NCBI GenBank assembly: GCA_021463345.1
Contig: JAJTYM010000003.1
Coordinates: 54,773 to 118,772, forward strand
Direction of reading: 5' to 3'
DNA: 64,000 bases
Source: Pseudobdellovibrionaceae bacterium
Lineage (GTDB): Bacteria > Bdellovibrionota > Bdellovibrionia > Bdellovibrionales > JAMPXM01
The notes under the pieces: generated by a model
Databases searched by the model: none
What the model saw: the letters and a program-made list of their open reading frames with translations, nothing else
What the model was told of the DNA's origin: nothing
In this document: positions 1-8,847 of the stretch, piece after piece
Numbering within the stretch: the stretch's first letter is position 1
Layout: the number at the start of each line of letters is the position of its first letter
Made by a program: the position numbers and the translations under genes

Positions 1-243
1 CTAGCGCTTTGTACTGGGGCTTTAAATCCAAAAACGGAATGCTCGCCGACATCGTTCACCTTCTGAAAACTTTAATAGGGAATGGGGCCACAATTGTCGG
101 GTTTCGCGTTCAAGTCAACGCGAAATCAGGTCGCGGAGCACCGCCTAAGCCACTGAAAATACTTCCTAAAATGAACCAGCAAACGCCGCTCGCGAGATCT
201 AGAGGAACTGCTCTGGCCACGAAAAACCAGCGTCACAAAACTA
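1..243. other. Window edge, no gene recognised
   Basis: No reading frame here looks like a known protein. A plus-strand open frame runs through it from position 9 into the metH remnant in a different phase, but its composition and lack of recognisable motifs argue against coding. The metH frame stays open back to about 175 without a convincing start or Shine-Dalgarno site. Confidence 0.5.
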
Positions 244-671
244 TTGGCGGAAGCCGATCGCCGCATTCTCGTCCTCGACGGCGCGACCGGAACGACTCCC
301 CAAGGGATGAGCCTCACCGCCGCCGACTCCGGCGACCCCAAGCTCGAAGGCTGCAACGAGAATCTGATTCTCACCCGACCTGATGTCATCACTCGCGTGC
401 ACGAAACTTTTCTCGAAACCGGCTGCGACATCGTCGAAATGAACACGTTCGGCGCGACTCCCCTCGTCCTCGCCGAGTACGGCCTGCAGGGCAAGTGGTA
501 CGAGATCAATATTCGTTCGGTTATCCGGCTTGCCCCAACCTCGAAGGCCAGGTCCTGCTCTTCGAACTCTTGAATCCGTCCGAGGTCGGTGTGAAACTGA
601 CTGAAGGCCTCATGATGGATCCGGAAGCGAGCGCCTTCCACCATCCGCAAACGAAGTATTTCGGAGTGTAA
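244..671 (+). pseudogene. metH: metH remnant: cobalamin-dependent methionine synthase with a large internal deletion
   Basis: Intact MetH (about 1,150-1,230 residues) transfers a methyl group from methyltetrahydrofolate to homocysteine through cobalamin. Only its two ends are present here. The first about 90 codons encode the start of the homocysteine S-methyltransferase domain (RILVLDGATGT, then IVEMNTFGATPLVLAEYGL). From about 510 a different frame encodes the extreme C-terminus of the activation domain (YSFGYPACPNLEGQ, LTEGLMMDPEASA, FHHPQTKYFGV) and stops at 669-671. The frames change at about 508-520, so roughly 1,000 codons are missing and the join is out of phase. The TTG at 244 is only a nominal start. 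The stop codon directly abuts the metF ATG, as expected of a former metH-metF operon. It is either a true deletion or an assembly collapse. Confidence 0.8.
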
Positions 672-1622
672 ATGACCCGCCTGCCGTTCGCGCCTGACGT
701 CAAAATCATCGACCTCATCAGTCAGTCGGCGTTCACGCTCTCGGCCGAAGTCATTCCCCCACGCAATGGCGCCGCGCAAGCCGATATCCTGGGCCAGATC
801 TCGGCACTCGTCGAAGCGGGCGCACAGTTTTTGTCCGTCACCAAAGGTGCGGGCGGCAGCCTCCGTGGCGGCAGCCTCCCCATCGCGCAATTGATCAAAG
901 AAAGTTTTCGCACGCCGTGTATCGCGCACTTCACTTGCCGCGATCTTCGGCCCGAAGAAGTTGAAAATCAGATCATGGACCATCACTACTTCGGCATCCG
1001 CAATATTTTGGCGCTGCGGGGCGATCCGCCGACCGGCGAGACGGAATGGAAACAACGACCCGAGGCGCACAACTACGCCTATCAGCTGATCGCGCAAATC
1101 CGCGACCTCAACTCCGGAAAGTACCTCGAACGCAAAGGATTTAAAATCGACAAACGCGAAGCCACCGACTTTTGCATCGGCTCCGCCGTTTATCCGGATC
1201 ATCCTAACCTTGAAGAGCGCATCGAGTTCTTCCGCATGAAGGTTGAGGCGGGCGCTGAGTACGCGATCACGCAGATGCTTTTCTCGCCGGACTCGTATTA
1301 CGATTTCCTCGAACGCTGCGCCAAGGCCCACACCCAAGTACCGGTTTTACCTGGCACACGCATTCTGAGGTCGCAGGCTCAAGCCCGCAAAATGGCGACG
1401 CGCTTCGAAGTCACGATGCCTGATTCGTTCCTCAAAACTCTTCCCAAAGAAGACGGCGAAACCTCGCCCGAACAAATCCTCGAGCCGTTCTATAAGCTCA
1501 CGGAAAAGTTCAAAGCCGCGGGCGCGCCCGGAATACACCTATTCGTTTTGAGCGACACGGACCTCTGTTGCCGGGCTCTTAAATCGATGGCGGTTGACCA
1601 AGCCCAAGCAAAAATCGGCTAA
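672..1622 (+). CDS. metF: 5,10-methylenetetrahydrofolate reductase
   Basis: This cytosolic flavoenzyme reduces 5,10-methylene-THF to 5-methyl-THF, the methyl donor for methionine synthase. The 316-residue length fits the bacterial MetF family. Visible family motifs are SAEVIPPR near the N-terminus, FTCRDL, the NILALRGDPP strand that lines the FAD site, ITQMLFSPDSYYDF in the second half, and GIHLFVLSD near the end. The ATG follows the metH stop with no gap and is preceded by GGAG at 5 nt. Because the adjacent metH is broken, its product can be used for methionine only if another methionine synthase is encoded elsewhere. Confidence 0.93.
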   Translation: MTRLPFAPDVKIIDLISQSAFTLSAEVIPPRNGAAQADILGQISALVEAGAQFLSVTKGAGGSLRGGSLPIAQLIKESFRTPCIAHFTCRDLRPEEVENQIMDHHYFGIRNILALRGDPPTGETEWKQRPEAHNYAYQLIAQIRDLNSGKYLERKGFKIDKREATDFCIGSAVYPDHPNLEERIEFFRMKVEAGAEYAITQMLFSPDSYYDFLERCAKAHTQVPVLPGTRILRSQAQARKMATRFEVTMPDSFLKTLPKEDGETSPEQILEPFYKLTEKFKAAGAPGIHLFVLSDTDLCCRALKSMAVDQAQAKIG

Positions 1623-1668
1623 ACAGCTGAAATCGTTAGATCAATCGACCAGCAAGACGGCTTTCGTT

Positions 1669-1697
1669 TTGACCACCGCTCAAGCCCGTGGCAGAAT
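1669..1697 (+). promoter_or_regulatory. Putative sigma-70 promoter for the nucleotide-sugar dehydratase gene
   Basis: TTGACC at 1669-1674 and CAGAAT at 1692-1697 are separated by 17 bp, close to the sigma-70 consensus. A start near 1704 would give a leader of about 30 nt before the ATG at 1734. The call rests on sequence match only. Confidence 0.5.
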
Positions 1698-1733
1698 CTC
1701 GAGGGCACGAAGTGTGTGCCTTTGGAGCAGCAA

Positions 1734-3653
1734 ATGACTTTCAAGCAGACCTTCGCGCAGATCCGCCGGATTTCGTCCAAGCACATGGGTGTGGATATTC
1801 TCGTGATTCTCGCGAGCGCCTACGCCGCCATCTACTTACGCGTCGGCTTCGATCTCTTCCCCTTTTACGCGAAAATCCTGAACTCGTACCTGCCCGCGAT
1901 CCTCGTCATCCGCCTCGCCTGCATGATCGCCTTCGGCTGTTACTCGGTGATGTGGCGCTACATCTCGACCATCGATGCCGCGCGGCTCGCGAAAGCCATC
2001 GCGCTTTCGACCGCGATCATTGTGGCGATCACGTTTTTCTTATCGGGCGAGGTCATGCGCCTTCCCCGCACCTTTTACGTCATCGACGCGCTGCTGGCCG
2101 CCATCGGCCTGATGGGCGCGCGCCTCTACCGCCGCCTGCTTTACGAAGGCCGCGCCAACCGCGAATCGCGCTCGGGCAAGCGCACCTTGATCTATGGTGC
2201 CGGCGAAAACGGGCGGCTACTCGCCCACCGTTTCAAGTCCGACTCGGCACTCGATACGAACGTCGTCGGTTTCATCGACGATGCCAACAAAAAGGCGGAC
2301 CTGATCATTCAAGGCGTGCCGGTACTCGGCAACCGGGCGGCGCTTGCGCATGTGATCGAGAAATTCGAAATCACGCAGCTGATCGTCGCGATCCCCGATA
2401 TGCCGGGCGAAGTCCTGCGCGAGCTCGTGCTCGCCACGCGCCCCTACAACATCAAACCGCGCGTGGTGACCCGAGCGAGCGAGAACAAAAAGAATTCCGT
2501 CGAAATTTATCGTGAGATCGAGCTCCCCGATCTTCTCAACCGCCCCAAACGCACGATGGATCTTTCGCCCGTTCGTGAGCTCGTGCGCGGCAAACGCGTG
2601 CTCGTCACTGGCGCCGGCGGCTCTATCGGCTCGGAGCTCGCGCGCCAGATCATGCAAAACGAGCCGGGGCGCCTGCTCCTGCTCGACCACAGCGAGTACA
2701 ACCTCTACGAAATCGACAAAGAGTTGCGCCTTTCCACGCACGATACGAAACAAGTCGTGCCACTCATGATCGATCTCAAGGACGAAGCGAGCTTGCGTAC
2801 GGCGATGCTCGAGTACGCGCCCGAAGTCGTCTTCCACGCCGCCGCCTACAAACACGTGCATCTAGTCGAATCGAACCCGTATCCATCGATCCTCAACAAC
2901 GTCGCCGGCACCAAAACGCTTCTCGAGCTCAGCCGCGAAGTCGGCGTCGACACGTTCCTGATGATCTCTACCGACAAGGCCGTGAACCCCGCGGGCGTCA
3001 TGGGCTCCACCAAACGCGTCTGCGAACTGCTCGTGACCGCGATGGCGCTCGAAACCGGCAGGCGCTATTGCTCCACCCGCTTCGGCAACGTGCTCGGCAG
3101 CAGCGGCAGCCTCATCCCGCTCCTCAAGACGCAGATCCAGAACGGCGGGCCGGTCACGGTCACGCATCCCGACATGACCCGCTTCTTCATGCTCATCCCC
3201 GAAGCCGTTTCTCTAGTTCTGACCGCCGCGACAATCGCGCGGCCCGGCGACATCAACGTGCTTCGCATGGGCGAACCGGTGAAGATCCTCGATATCGCAA
3301 GCAGCTTGATTTCTCTGATGGGTAAAACCGAAGGCGAGATCCCGATCGTCTTTACGGGCCTTCGCCCCGGCGAAAAAATGTTCGAAGAGCTCTACATCCG
3401 CGGTGACGAGCTCACGACTGTCCATCCCGACATCCTCACGCTCACCAACGGCGACTCCGAGATGGCAAGCGAGCCGGGCGAAATCATCCGCGTCCGCCGC
3501 ACCGTCGACGAGATGATCGTTGCGGCCGGCGAAGGCTCGAAGGAAGCTCTTTTCAAACTCAACGAGCTCGTGAAGTCGAACTATGTGCCCGCGGCCGACG
3601 AACACAAAGACGGCGGCACGATCACGTACTTCCATAGCCCGACTCATCACTGA
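1734..3653 (+). CDS. Membrane-anchored nucleotide-sugar 4,6-dehydratase/epimerase (CapD/WbpM type)
   Basis: Proteins of this family act on UDP-GlcNAc-type sugars at the inner membrane, feeding capsule, O-antigen or glycan synthesis. The 639-residue protein has four N-terminal hydrophobic segments (about 20-36, 53-72, 88-104, 114-130). A first Rossmann domain (YGAGENGRLL, about 154) is followed by the catalytic short-chain dehydrogenase domain starting at VLVTGAGGSIGSEL (about 289-302). The catalytic region has STDKA and MGSTKR, so Met replaces the usual Tyr of YxxxK, as is known for WbpM/FlaA1 relatives. FTGLRPGEKMFEEL marks the C-terminal part. I chose the ATG at 1734 because GGAG lies 6 nt upstream; an upstream GTG at 1716 lacks one. 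No other glycan genes flank it. Confidence 0.85.
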   Translation: MTFKQTFAQIRRISSKHMGVDILVILASAYAAIYLRVGFDLFPFYAKILNSYLPAILVIRLACMIAFGCYSVMWRYISTIDAARLAKAIALSTAIIVAITFFLSGEVMRLPRTFYVIDALLAAIGLMGARLYRRLLYEGRANRESRSGKRTLIYGAGENGRLLAHRFKSDSALDTNVVGFIDDANKKADLIIQGVPVLGNRAALAHVIEKFEITQLIVAIPDMPGEVLRELVLATRPYNIKPRVVTRASENKKNSVEIYREIELPDLLNRPKRTMDLSPVRELVRGKRVLVTGAGGSIGSELARQIMQNEPGRLLLLDHSEYNLYEIDKELRLSTHDTKQVVPLMIDLKDEASLRTAMLEYAPEVVFHAAAYKHVHLVESNPYPSILNNVAGTKTLLELSREVGVDTFLMISTDKAVNPAGVMGSTKRVCELLVTAMALETGRRYCSTRFGNVLGSSGSLIPLLKTQIQNGGPVTVTHPDMTRFFMLIPEAVSLVLTAATIARPGDINVLRMGEPVKILDIASSLISLMGKTEGEIPIVFTGLRPGEKMFEELYIRGDELTTVHPDILTLTNGDSEMASEPGEIIRVRRTVDEMIVAAGEGSKEALFKLNELVKSNYVPAADEHKDGGTITYFHSPTHH

Positions 3654-3904
3654 ACCAACAAAGTCGAGAGCGTCAGCACCCTCTTGCGATACTTCGTCTC
3701 CGCTTATACCACTCGCCGCAAGCGGCAGGGGTTTACGCATCAATCCACTGATTTATTCACCGAGGTCGAAAGACTGGGTCTGATTCCTATCCACTAAACC
3801 TAAGCGAACCAATCATCAGTAGATGAAGCAGTCGGTCACATACGGTTTTCTGCTGTCGTAACTCTGGTTTCTAGCTAACCTTTGCTTATTCAAGAGGAGT
3901 TTTG

Positions 3905-4429
3905 ATGACCTTCATGCTCAAGCAGATCTTCTCGCTCTTCAAACTGCTCAACTCGGATACAGGACACAACCAGATCGCGGCGGGAATCGCCTGCGGCTTG
4001 ATCCTCGGCTTCGCCCCTGTCTTTTCGTTGCAAACGACCCTCGTGATCTTCTTGCTCTTCTTCTTCCGAATCCAAATCGGCGCCGCAACGGTGACTGCGG
4101 TCTTTTTCAAGTTCATCGCTTGGACGCTGGATCCGGTCAGCAATTCGATCGGCATAATGGTTCTTGAAATGGAAGTGCCCCGCCCGACGTTCGAAATACT
4201 CTACAACATGCCGATCGTGCCGCTCACCCGCTTCTATAACAGCCTAGTCATGGGCGCGGGCGTGCTCTCGATCCTTCTTGCCCCCATCGTTTTTTTCGTC
4301 TCCAAAGCGCTGATCATAAAATACCGCGCGATGATCGTCGCCCGCATCAAAGACACGAAGTCCTTCAAAGCGATGAAAGCGACCGCATTCTACAAGTGGT
4401 ACGCCAAATACGACGAACTCTACGGCTAA
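3905..4429 (+). CDS. TIGR03546 family membrane protein
   Basis: The 174-residue product looks like an inner-membrane protein with about three hydrophobic stretches (IAAGIACGLILGFAPVF, TLVIFLLFFF, GVLSILLAPIVFFVSKALI) and a short basic C-terminus. I recognise it as TIGR03546, an uncharacterised family usually encoded next to TIGR03545; here the partner begins 15 nt downstream. The ATG at 3905 is preceded by AGGAG at suitable spacing, favouring it over the TTG one codon upstream. The function is unknown; the pairing suggests a two-component envelope complex, which is inference. Confidence 0.75.
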   Translation: MTFMLKQIFSLFKLLNSDTGHNQIAAGIACGLILGFAPVFSLQTTLVIFLLFFFRIQIGAATVTAVFFKFIAWTLDPVSNSIGIMVLEMEVPRPTFEILYNMPIVPLTRFYNSLVMGAGVLSILLAPIVFFVSKALIIKYRAMIVARIKDTKSFKAMKATAFYKWYAKYDELYG

Positions 4430-4444
4430 GGACAAGGTAACAAC

Positions 4445-6397
4445 ATGACCGAACAAACCAACACGAATCCAGAGCCAAGAGTAGAAAAAAAACCTAAGAA
4501 AAAGGGCCCGATCCGCCTCGAGGCGATCATCCCCTTTGTGATCTTCGTCGCACTCACCTGGCTATATTTCGCGCTCTTTTTCGATGGCCATGTTCGGCGC
4601 GCCATCGAGTTCGGCGGCACGTACGCCAATGGCGCCGAGGTGAACATCGGCAACGTGAGGACGAGCTTCCTCGGAGCATCGCTCGAAATCTCGGACATCC
4701 AAGTCACCAACGCCAACGAGCCGACCAAAAACACGGTTCAGATCGGCAAAATCAGGTGGAAGATGCTCTGGGACGCGCTCCTGCGCGGCAAGGTCGCCAT
4801 CAATGAGGCGAGCATCCTCGAGATCGGCATCGGAACCCAACGCCAGCGCCCCGGCCGTGTTCTTCCTAAAGACCCTCCCGGTACGAAATCCGCCAGCGAG
4901 AAGCTCCGCGAAGCCGCCCTTGAAGAGGCGAAAAAGCAGTTCGACGGCAATGTGCTCAGCGACGTCGCGGCCATACTCGGCGGCGTCGACCCGAAAGAGC
5001 AGCTCAAAAGCATCGGCGACCAGCTTTCCTCGGTCGTCCGCACCAAGGAGCTTCAAAACGAGCTCAAGAAAAAAGAGCGGGAGTGGAAGGATCGCATCGC
5101 ATCCCTGCCGCAGTCGAAAGACCTCAAAGACATCGAAAGCCGCATCAAAGCGGTCAAAGTCGACAGATTCAACGGGCCGCTCGAGGTTCAGCAAAGCATC
5201 CGGGAGCTGGACGCCATCCGTAAGGACGTCGACGCGCGTGTCAAAGCCGTCGATGAGGCCTCGAAGACCCTCGGCTCAGACGTGAATACGTACTCTAAGG
5301 CTCTTGCCGAACTCGAAGCTCAGGTCAGAAAAGACATCGACGACATCGAGAAACGCCTGAAAATTCCCGAACTCGACGTCAAAAGCATCGCCGGGGACCT
5401 CTTCGGCAACCTGTTCCTCGCGAAGGTGGAACAAGCACAAGGCTACATGGAAAAAGCCCGCCGTTACATGCCGCCGAAAAAGACGGCTGCGGAAAAAGCC
5501 GAGTTCCAACCGCCGACGCCGCGCGAACGGGCCGCCGGCCGCAATTACAAGTTCGGTCGCCCGAACTCATACCCGCTCTTCTGGCTGCAGAAAGCGGAGA
5601 TCAGTTCGAAGTCAGCCGGATCCGAGTTCTCAGGAGACGTGACAGGCACACTCACCAACCTCACCGACGATCCGCCGATCATCGGCAAACCCACCGTGCT
5701 CACGTTCAAGGGCGATTTCCCAAAGCAAGATATGAGCGGCGTGCTCGGTGAAGTGATCATTGATCATACGACCGACCAACCGATGGAGCAACTGACGGCC
5801 AAAGTCGCGAACTTCCGGGTCAAAGGCCAATCCCTCGTGAGTTCGACCGACGTGCAACTAGGGTTCAAACAAGCCCGAGCGGGCTCCGAGCTTAAAGTGA
5901 AGCTGGAGCGAGAAAACGTAACGATCACCTCCGAGTCGGCGTTTTCAAACATTGATTATCTGATCGACGCAAAAAAACCGATCGTGAAGGACATCTTGAC
6001 CAATGTGATCAAAAGCGTGCCACTCGTCACGCTCAATGCGGGCCTGAGCGGCACATGGTCTTCCCTCGACTTCAATCTGAATACGAATCTAGGACCCGAA
6101 CTACAAAAGGGATTCGAAAAAGAGCTTCAAACGCGGATCACGGAAGCCCGTACGAAAATTAAATCGTTCGTCGATGGGAAAATCGGCGCGGAGAAAGAAA
6201 ACCTGATGGCCGAATACAAAAAAATCGAAAGTCAGATGAAAGGCCAAATCGATGCAAAAAAGGCCGAGATCGACAAATTCAAAGCCCAAATCGATGAAGC
6301 AAAAGCCAAAACCCTCAAAGACTCCGGCAAAAAGCTCGAGCAAGAAGCCAAAAAGGGCCTCGACAGCCTTTTAAAGAGCAAAAAACTCGGCTTCTAA
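4445..6397 (+). CDS. TIGR03545 family envelope protein (AsmA-like start, coiled-coil end)
   Basis: The 650-residue protein begins with a charged cytoplasmic stretch and one transmembrane segment (about 22-40, IIPFVIFVALTWLYFALFF). Next comes an AsmA-like region (VNIGNVRTSFLGASLEISDI), as in proteins that hang from the inner membrane into the periplasm. Residues about 150-310 are rich in charged helices. A beta-rich central part follows, and the last about 100 residues are a Lys/Glu coiled coil. It forms the usual pair with the upstream TIGR03546 gene. The family occurs in outer-membrane-bearing bacteria and is uncharacterised; a role in envelope lipid or protein transport is only a guess. Its 3' end converges on the TlpA gene, with no clear terminator between them. 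Confidence 0.75.
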   Translation: MTEQTNTNPEPRVEKKPKKKGPIRLEAIIPFVIFVALTWLYFALFFDGHVRRAIEFGGTYANGAEVNIGNVRTSFLGASLEISDIQVTNANEPTKNTVQIGKIRWKMLWDALLRGKVAINEASILEIGIGTQRQRPGRVLPKDPPGTKSASEKLREAALEEAKKQFDGNVLSDVAAILGGVDPKEQLKSIGDQLSSVVRTKELQNELKKKEREWKDRIASLPQSKDLKDIESRIKAVKVDRFNGPLEVQQSIRELDAIRKDVDARVKAVDEASKTLGSDVNTYSKALAELEAQVRKDIDDIEKRLKIPELDVKSIAGDLFGNLFLAKVEQAQGYMEKARRYMPPKKTAAEKAEFQPPTPRERAAGRNYKFGRPNSYPLFWLQKAEISSKSAGSEFSGDVTGTLTNLTDDPPIIGKPTVLTFKGDFPKQDMSGVLGEVIIDHTTDQPMEQLTAKVANFRVKGQSLVSSTDVQLGFKQARAGSELKVKLERENVTITSESAFSNIDYLIDAKKPIVKDILTNVIKSVPLVTLNAGLSGTWSSLDFNLNTNLGPELQKGFEKELQTRITEARTKIKSFVDGKIGAEKENLMAEYKKIESQMKGQIDAKKAEIDKFKAQIDEAKAKTLKDSGKKLEQEAKKGLDSLLKSKKLGF

Positions 6398-6442
6398 ACG
6401 AGCGCGACCGAATCGTCTTTCACCTAATTTCAACAGGCCGTC

Positions 6443-7054
6443 TTAATTCGTGACGTTTTCGCCAACTGCCTTCGTCATACCGCTGAAGGTGGTATCGCCC
6501 GTTACGAGGGTTCGGAAGTATTCAATCGCGTCGGGAGTAGCCCAATCATCGATGCCGATGACTTTACGGATGAGTTTGAGGTCTTTGCCCACCAGAAAAC
6601 TCTCCGGGATCTTGCCGACTCCGTAGGAGTCGGCAACTTTGCGGCTCGGATCCCAGAGAATTTCCATATGGGATTTTGGGAGATCGAAGGCTTGGAGAAA
6701 CGCGTCCATATCCACACGGCTTTCGTCAGTCGAAACGGCGACAAGCACAACCTCGCCCTTGAAATGATCGATAAGCTTGATGAGCGAAGGAAATTCTTCA
6801 ACGCACGGATTGCACCAAGATGCCCAGAAATTTACGATCAAAATTTTGCCTTTGACCGAACCGAGATCAAATGGCTTCCCATCGGATCGCGGCAACGTGA
6901 ATGAAGGCACTCCCTCTTTTTCCATCTTATCTATCAGATAGAAATGCTTAGGCTTCTCGCGAACCGGAAGCTGGTCCTGATATCGCCAAAACCAGTAACC
7001 GCCGCCCACAATGAGCGCCAGGCTCAGAATCGCGCCTCTCACGTAGACGTTCAT
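6443..7054 (-). CDS. TlpA-like membrane-anchored thioredoxin
   Basis: This is a periplasmic thiol-disulfide oxidoreductase of the TlpA/ResA class, likely reducing disulfides during cytochrome c maturation or envelope protein folding. An N-terminal hydrophobic anchor (AILSLALIVGGGYWFW) precedes a thioredoxin fold with FWASWCNPC (CxxC at about 81-84) and the cis-proline region GVGKIPESFLV. The length (203 residues) is usual. The second ATG (7054) was chosen because AGG lies 6 nt upstream of it, while the ATG at 7066 has no ribosome site. No cytochrome genes are adjacent, so the client is unknown. Confidence 0.85.
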   Translation of the reverse strand: MNVYVRGAILSLALIVGGGYWFWRYQDQLPVREKPKHFYLIDKMEKEGVPSFTLPRSDGKPFDLGSVKGKILIVNFWASWCNPCVEEFPSLIKLIDHFKGEVVLVAVSTDESRVDMDAFLQAFDLPKSHMEILWDPSRKVADSYGVGKIPESFLVGKDLKLIRKVIGIDDWATPDAIEYFRTLVTGDTTFSGMTKAVGENVTN

Positions 7055-7113
7055 GCTGCACCTCATGTCAATCGTCGCCAGAGAGTAACACGGAGCCAGT
7101 AGGATTCAGACAT

Positions 7114-7149
7114 AAAAAACCCGCTCAGCGCAAGCAGAGCGGGTTTTAA
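7114..7149 (-). terminator. Rho-independent terminator after rplQ
   Basis: Read on the minus strand, AAAACCCGCTC pairs with GAGCGGGTTTT around a loop of about 11 nt, and the stem runs into six T residues. It sits 24 nt past the rplQ stop and closes the long ribosomal-protein cluster. Confidence 0.9.
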
Positions 7150-7172
7150 AATTCACTCGTTCCAGAATATGA

Positions 7173-7724
7173 TCAGCCGCGGAGGACCTTACGTGCGTCC
7201 TGTTGTGCCTTGCGGATACGTTTCTTCTTAAGAGCAGCGAGGCGAACTAAACGCCTATCTTTCTGCGGGACAACTGCCTTCGCGTCAACAGCTTCCGTCG
7301 TGGCCTTTTTGCCTTTAGGCGATTCCACCGGCTGCGAAGACATTTTTGCCGGCTTGTAGTCAACAAATTCGATGTACGCCATCTCGGCACGATCGCCAGG
7401 TCGTTGGCCCAACTTCAAAATTCGGGTGTAACCACCTTCACGAGTTTCGAAGTGAGGAGCGAGATCATTCATAAGCGCCGCCACGGTGTTCTCGTTCGGG
7501 TAGCGCGACATGAGCAAGCGGCGCATATGCATCGATCGTTCTTTATCAAGGCCGCGTTTGCTTAAAGTTACTGCGCGCTCAGCATGCCTACGCAGTTCCT
7601 TCGCCTTAGCCAACGTCGTCTTAATGCGGCCATGCTCAACCAACGAAACCACCAAACCGCGAATCAAGGCTTTACGGGGGCCCGTTTTGCGTCCGAACGT
7701 ACTCACTCTCGCTCTGTGTCTCAT
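7173..7724 (-). CDS. rplQ: 50S ribosomal protein L17
   Basis: L17 lies near the exit of the peptide tunnel on the large subunit. The N-terminal about 120 residues match the family (MRHR start, RKALIRGLVVSLVEHGRIKTT, and ILKLGQRPGDRAEMAYIEFV). The protein is 183 residues long, against about 120-130 in E. coli. The extra C-terminal about 55 residues are Lys/Ala/Arg rich (KGKKATTEAVDAK, KKKRIRKAQQDARKVLRG). It is the last gene of the alpha cluster, downstream of rpoA as usual. Confidence 0.96.
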   Translation of the reverse strand: MRHRARVSTFGRKTGPRKALIRGLVVSLVEHGRIKTTLAKAKELRRHAERAVTLSKRGLDKERSMHMRRLLMSRYPNENTVAALMNDLAPHFETREGGYTRILKLGQRPGDRAEMAYIEFVDYKPAKMSSQPVESPKGKKATTEAVDAKAVVPQKDRRLVRLAALKKKRIRKAQQDARKVLRG

Positions 7725-7797
7725 AGCTACTCACCTATTCAGCTGCCAGCCCTTCGGGCTCTCACGTCGTTCCCGCGATATGCGGGAGTCCAAGTTA

Positions 7798-8823
7798 TCA
7801 GGCATCCTTACGGGGTGCGATCGCGTTCGGATCCCAGCCCTGGGGCGGCCAACCTTCAACCTTCATGCCTAAATTCAAACCCATTTCCGACAAAATCTCT
7901 TTGATTTCGTTGAGCGATTTGCGACCAAAGTTTTTGGTCTTGAGCATTTCCGCTTCCGTTTTCGCGACAAGTTCGCCGATATAGCGAATATTCGCATTTT
8001 TCAAACAATTCGCGCTACGAACAGAAAGCTCCAGGTCGTCAACCGACCGGAAGAGGTTTTCATTAAGTTGCGGCGACTTGGTCTCTTCCTGCTCGACATC
8101 CGGCTCAATGCTCTCATCAAACGTAAGGAAGATCTGCAGCTGTTCTTTCAGGATCTTGGAGCCGAGAGAGATCGTCTCCTCGGGCTTTAAGCTACCATCC
8201 GTCCACACTTCCAGCGCAAGCGAATCATAGTCGGTTTTTTGACCGACGCGAGCATTGGACACGTGGTAGTTCACTCGACGAATCGGGCTGTAAAGCGCAT
8301 CCACACCGATGAAACCAACGGGCATATTGTGCGTATTCTCATCAGCGGCAACAAAGCCACGACCAAACGTCACAACCACTTCCGCATTGAACTTGGCGTT
8401 ACCACCCAAAGTCGCGATATGTTGATCGGGATTCAAAATCTCGATTTTATCATTCGTCTGGATATCACGAGCCGTGATCGCGCCAGGCCCCACCTTCGAA
8501 ATTCGCAAAGTCTGCGGCTCAGGCGAGTATTGCTTAAAGCGCAGCTGCTTGAGATTTAAAATGATGTCGGTCACATCCTCCATCACGTCCGGAATGGTGG
8601 AGAATTCATGAAGAACACCTTCGAACTTCACAGCCGACACGGCCGACCCCATCATCGAACTCAGCAGAATGCGACGAAGCGAGTTGCCAAGAGTGACACC
8701 ATAGCCGCGCTCAAGCGGGCGAATGATAAAGCGGCCATAGTCCTCGCGAAGGGTCTCGCGATCTACTTCGAACGCTTTCGGCTTAATGAGATCGCGCCAG
8801 AACTTGTAGTAATGCTCTTGCAT
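7798..8823 (-). CDS. rpoA: RNA polymerase alpha subunit
   Basis: Alpha forms the dimer on which beta and beta-prime assemble, and its C-terminal domain contacts UP elements and activators. The 341 residues show both parts: the dimerisation domain ([22 protein letters not shown]) and the alpha-CTD ([33 protein letters not shown]). The ATG at 8823 gives a normal N-terminus; an upstream TTG at 8847 would add eight residues. It follows rpsD and precedes rplQ, the classical alpha-operon order. Confidence 0.97.
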   Translation of the reverse strand: MQEHYYKFWRDLIKPKAFEVDRETLREDYGRFIIRPLERGYGVTLGNSLRRILLSSMMGSAVSAVKFEGVLHEFSTIPDVMEDVTDIILNLKQLRFKQYSPEPQTLRISKVGPGAITARDIQTNDKIEILNPDQHIATLGGNAKFNAEVVVTFGRGFVAADENTHNMPVGFIGVDALYSPIRRVNYHVSNARVGQKTDYDSLALEVWTDGSLKPEETISLGSKILKEQLQIFLTFDESIEPDVEQEETKSPQLNENLFRSVDDLELSVRSANCLKNANIRYIGELVAKTEAEMLKTKNFGRKSLNEIKEILSEMGLNLGMKVEGWPPQGWDPNAIAPRKDA

Positions 8824-8847
8824 AAAAGGCCGTCCCCCAACTCGCAA

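Noticed and set aside
9..383. Open plus-strand frame before and across the start of metH
   Set aside because: Different phase from the recognisable MetH motifs, no family motifs, and low-complexity Arg/Pro composition in its second half.
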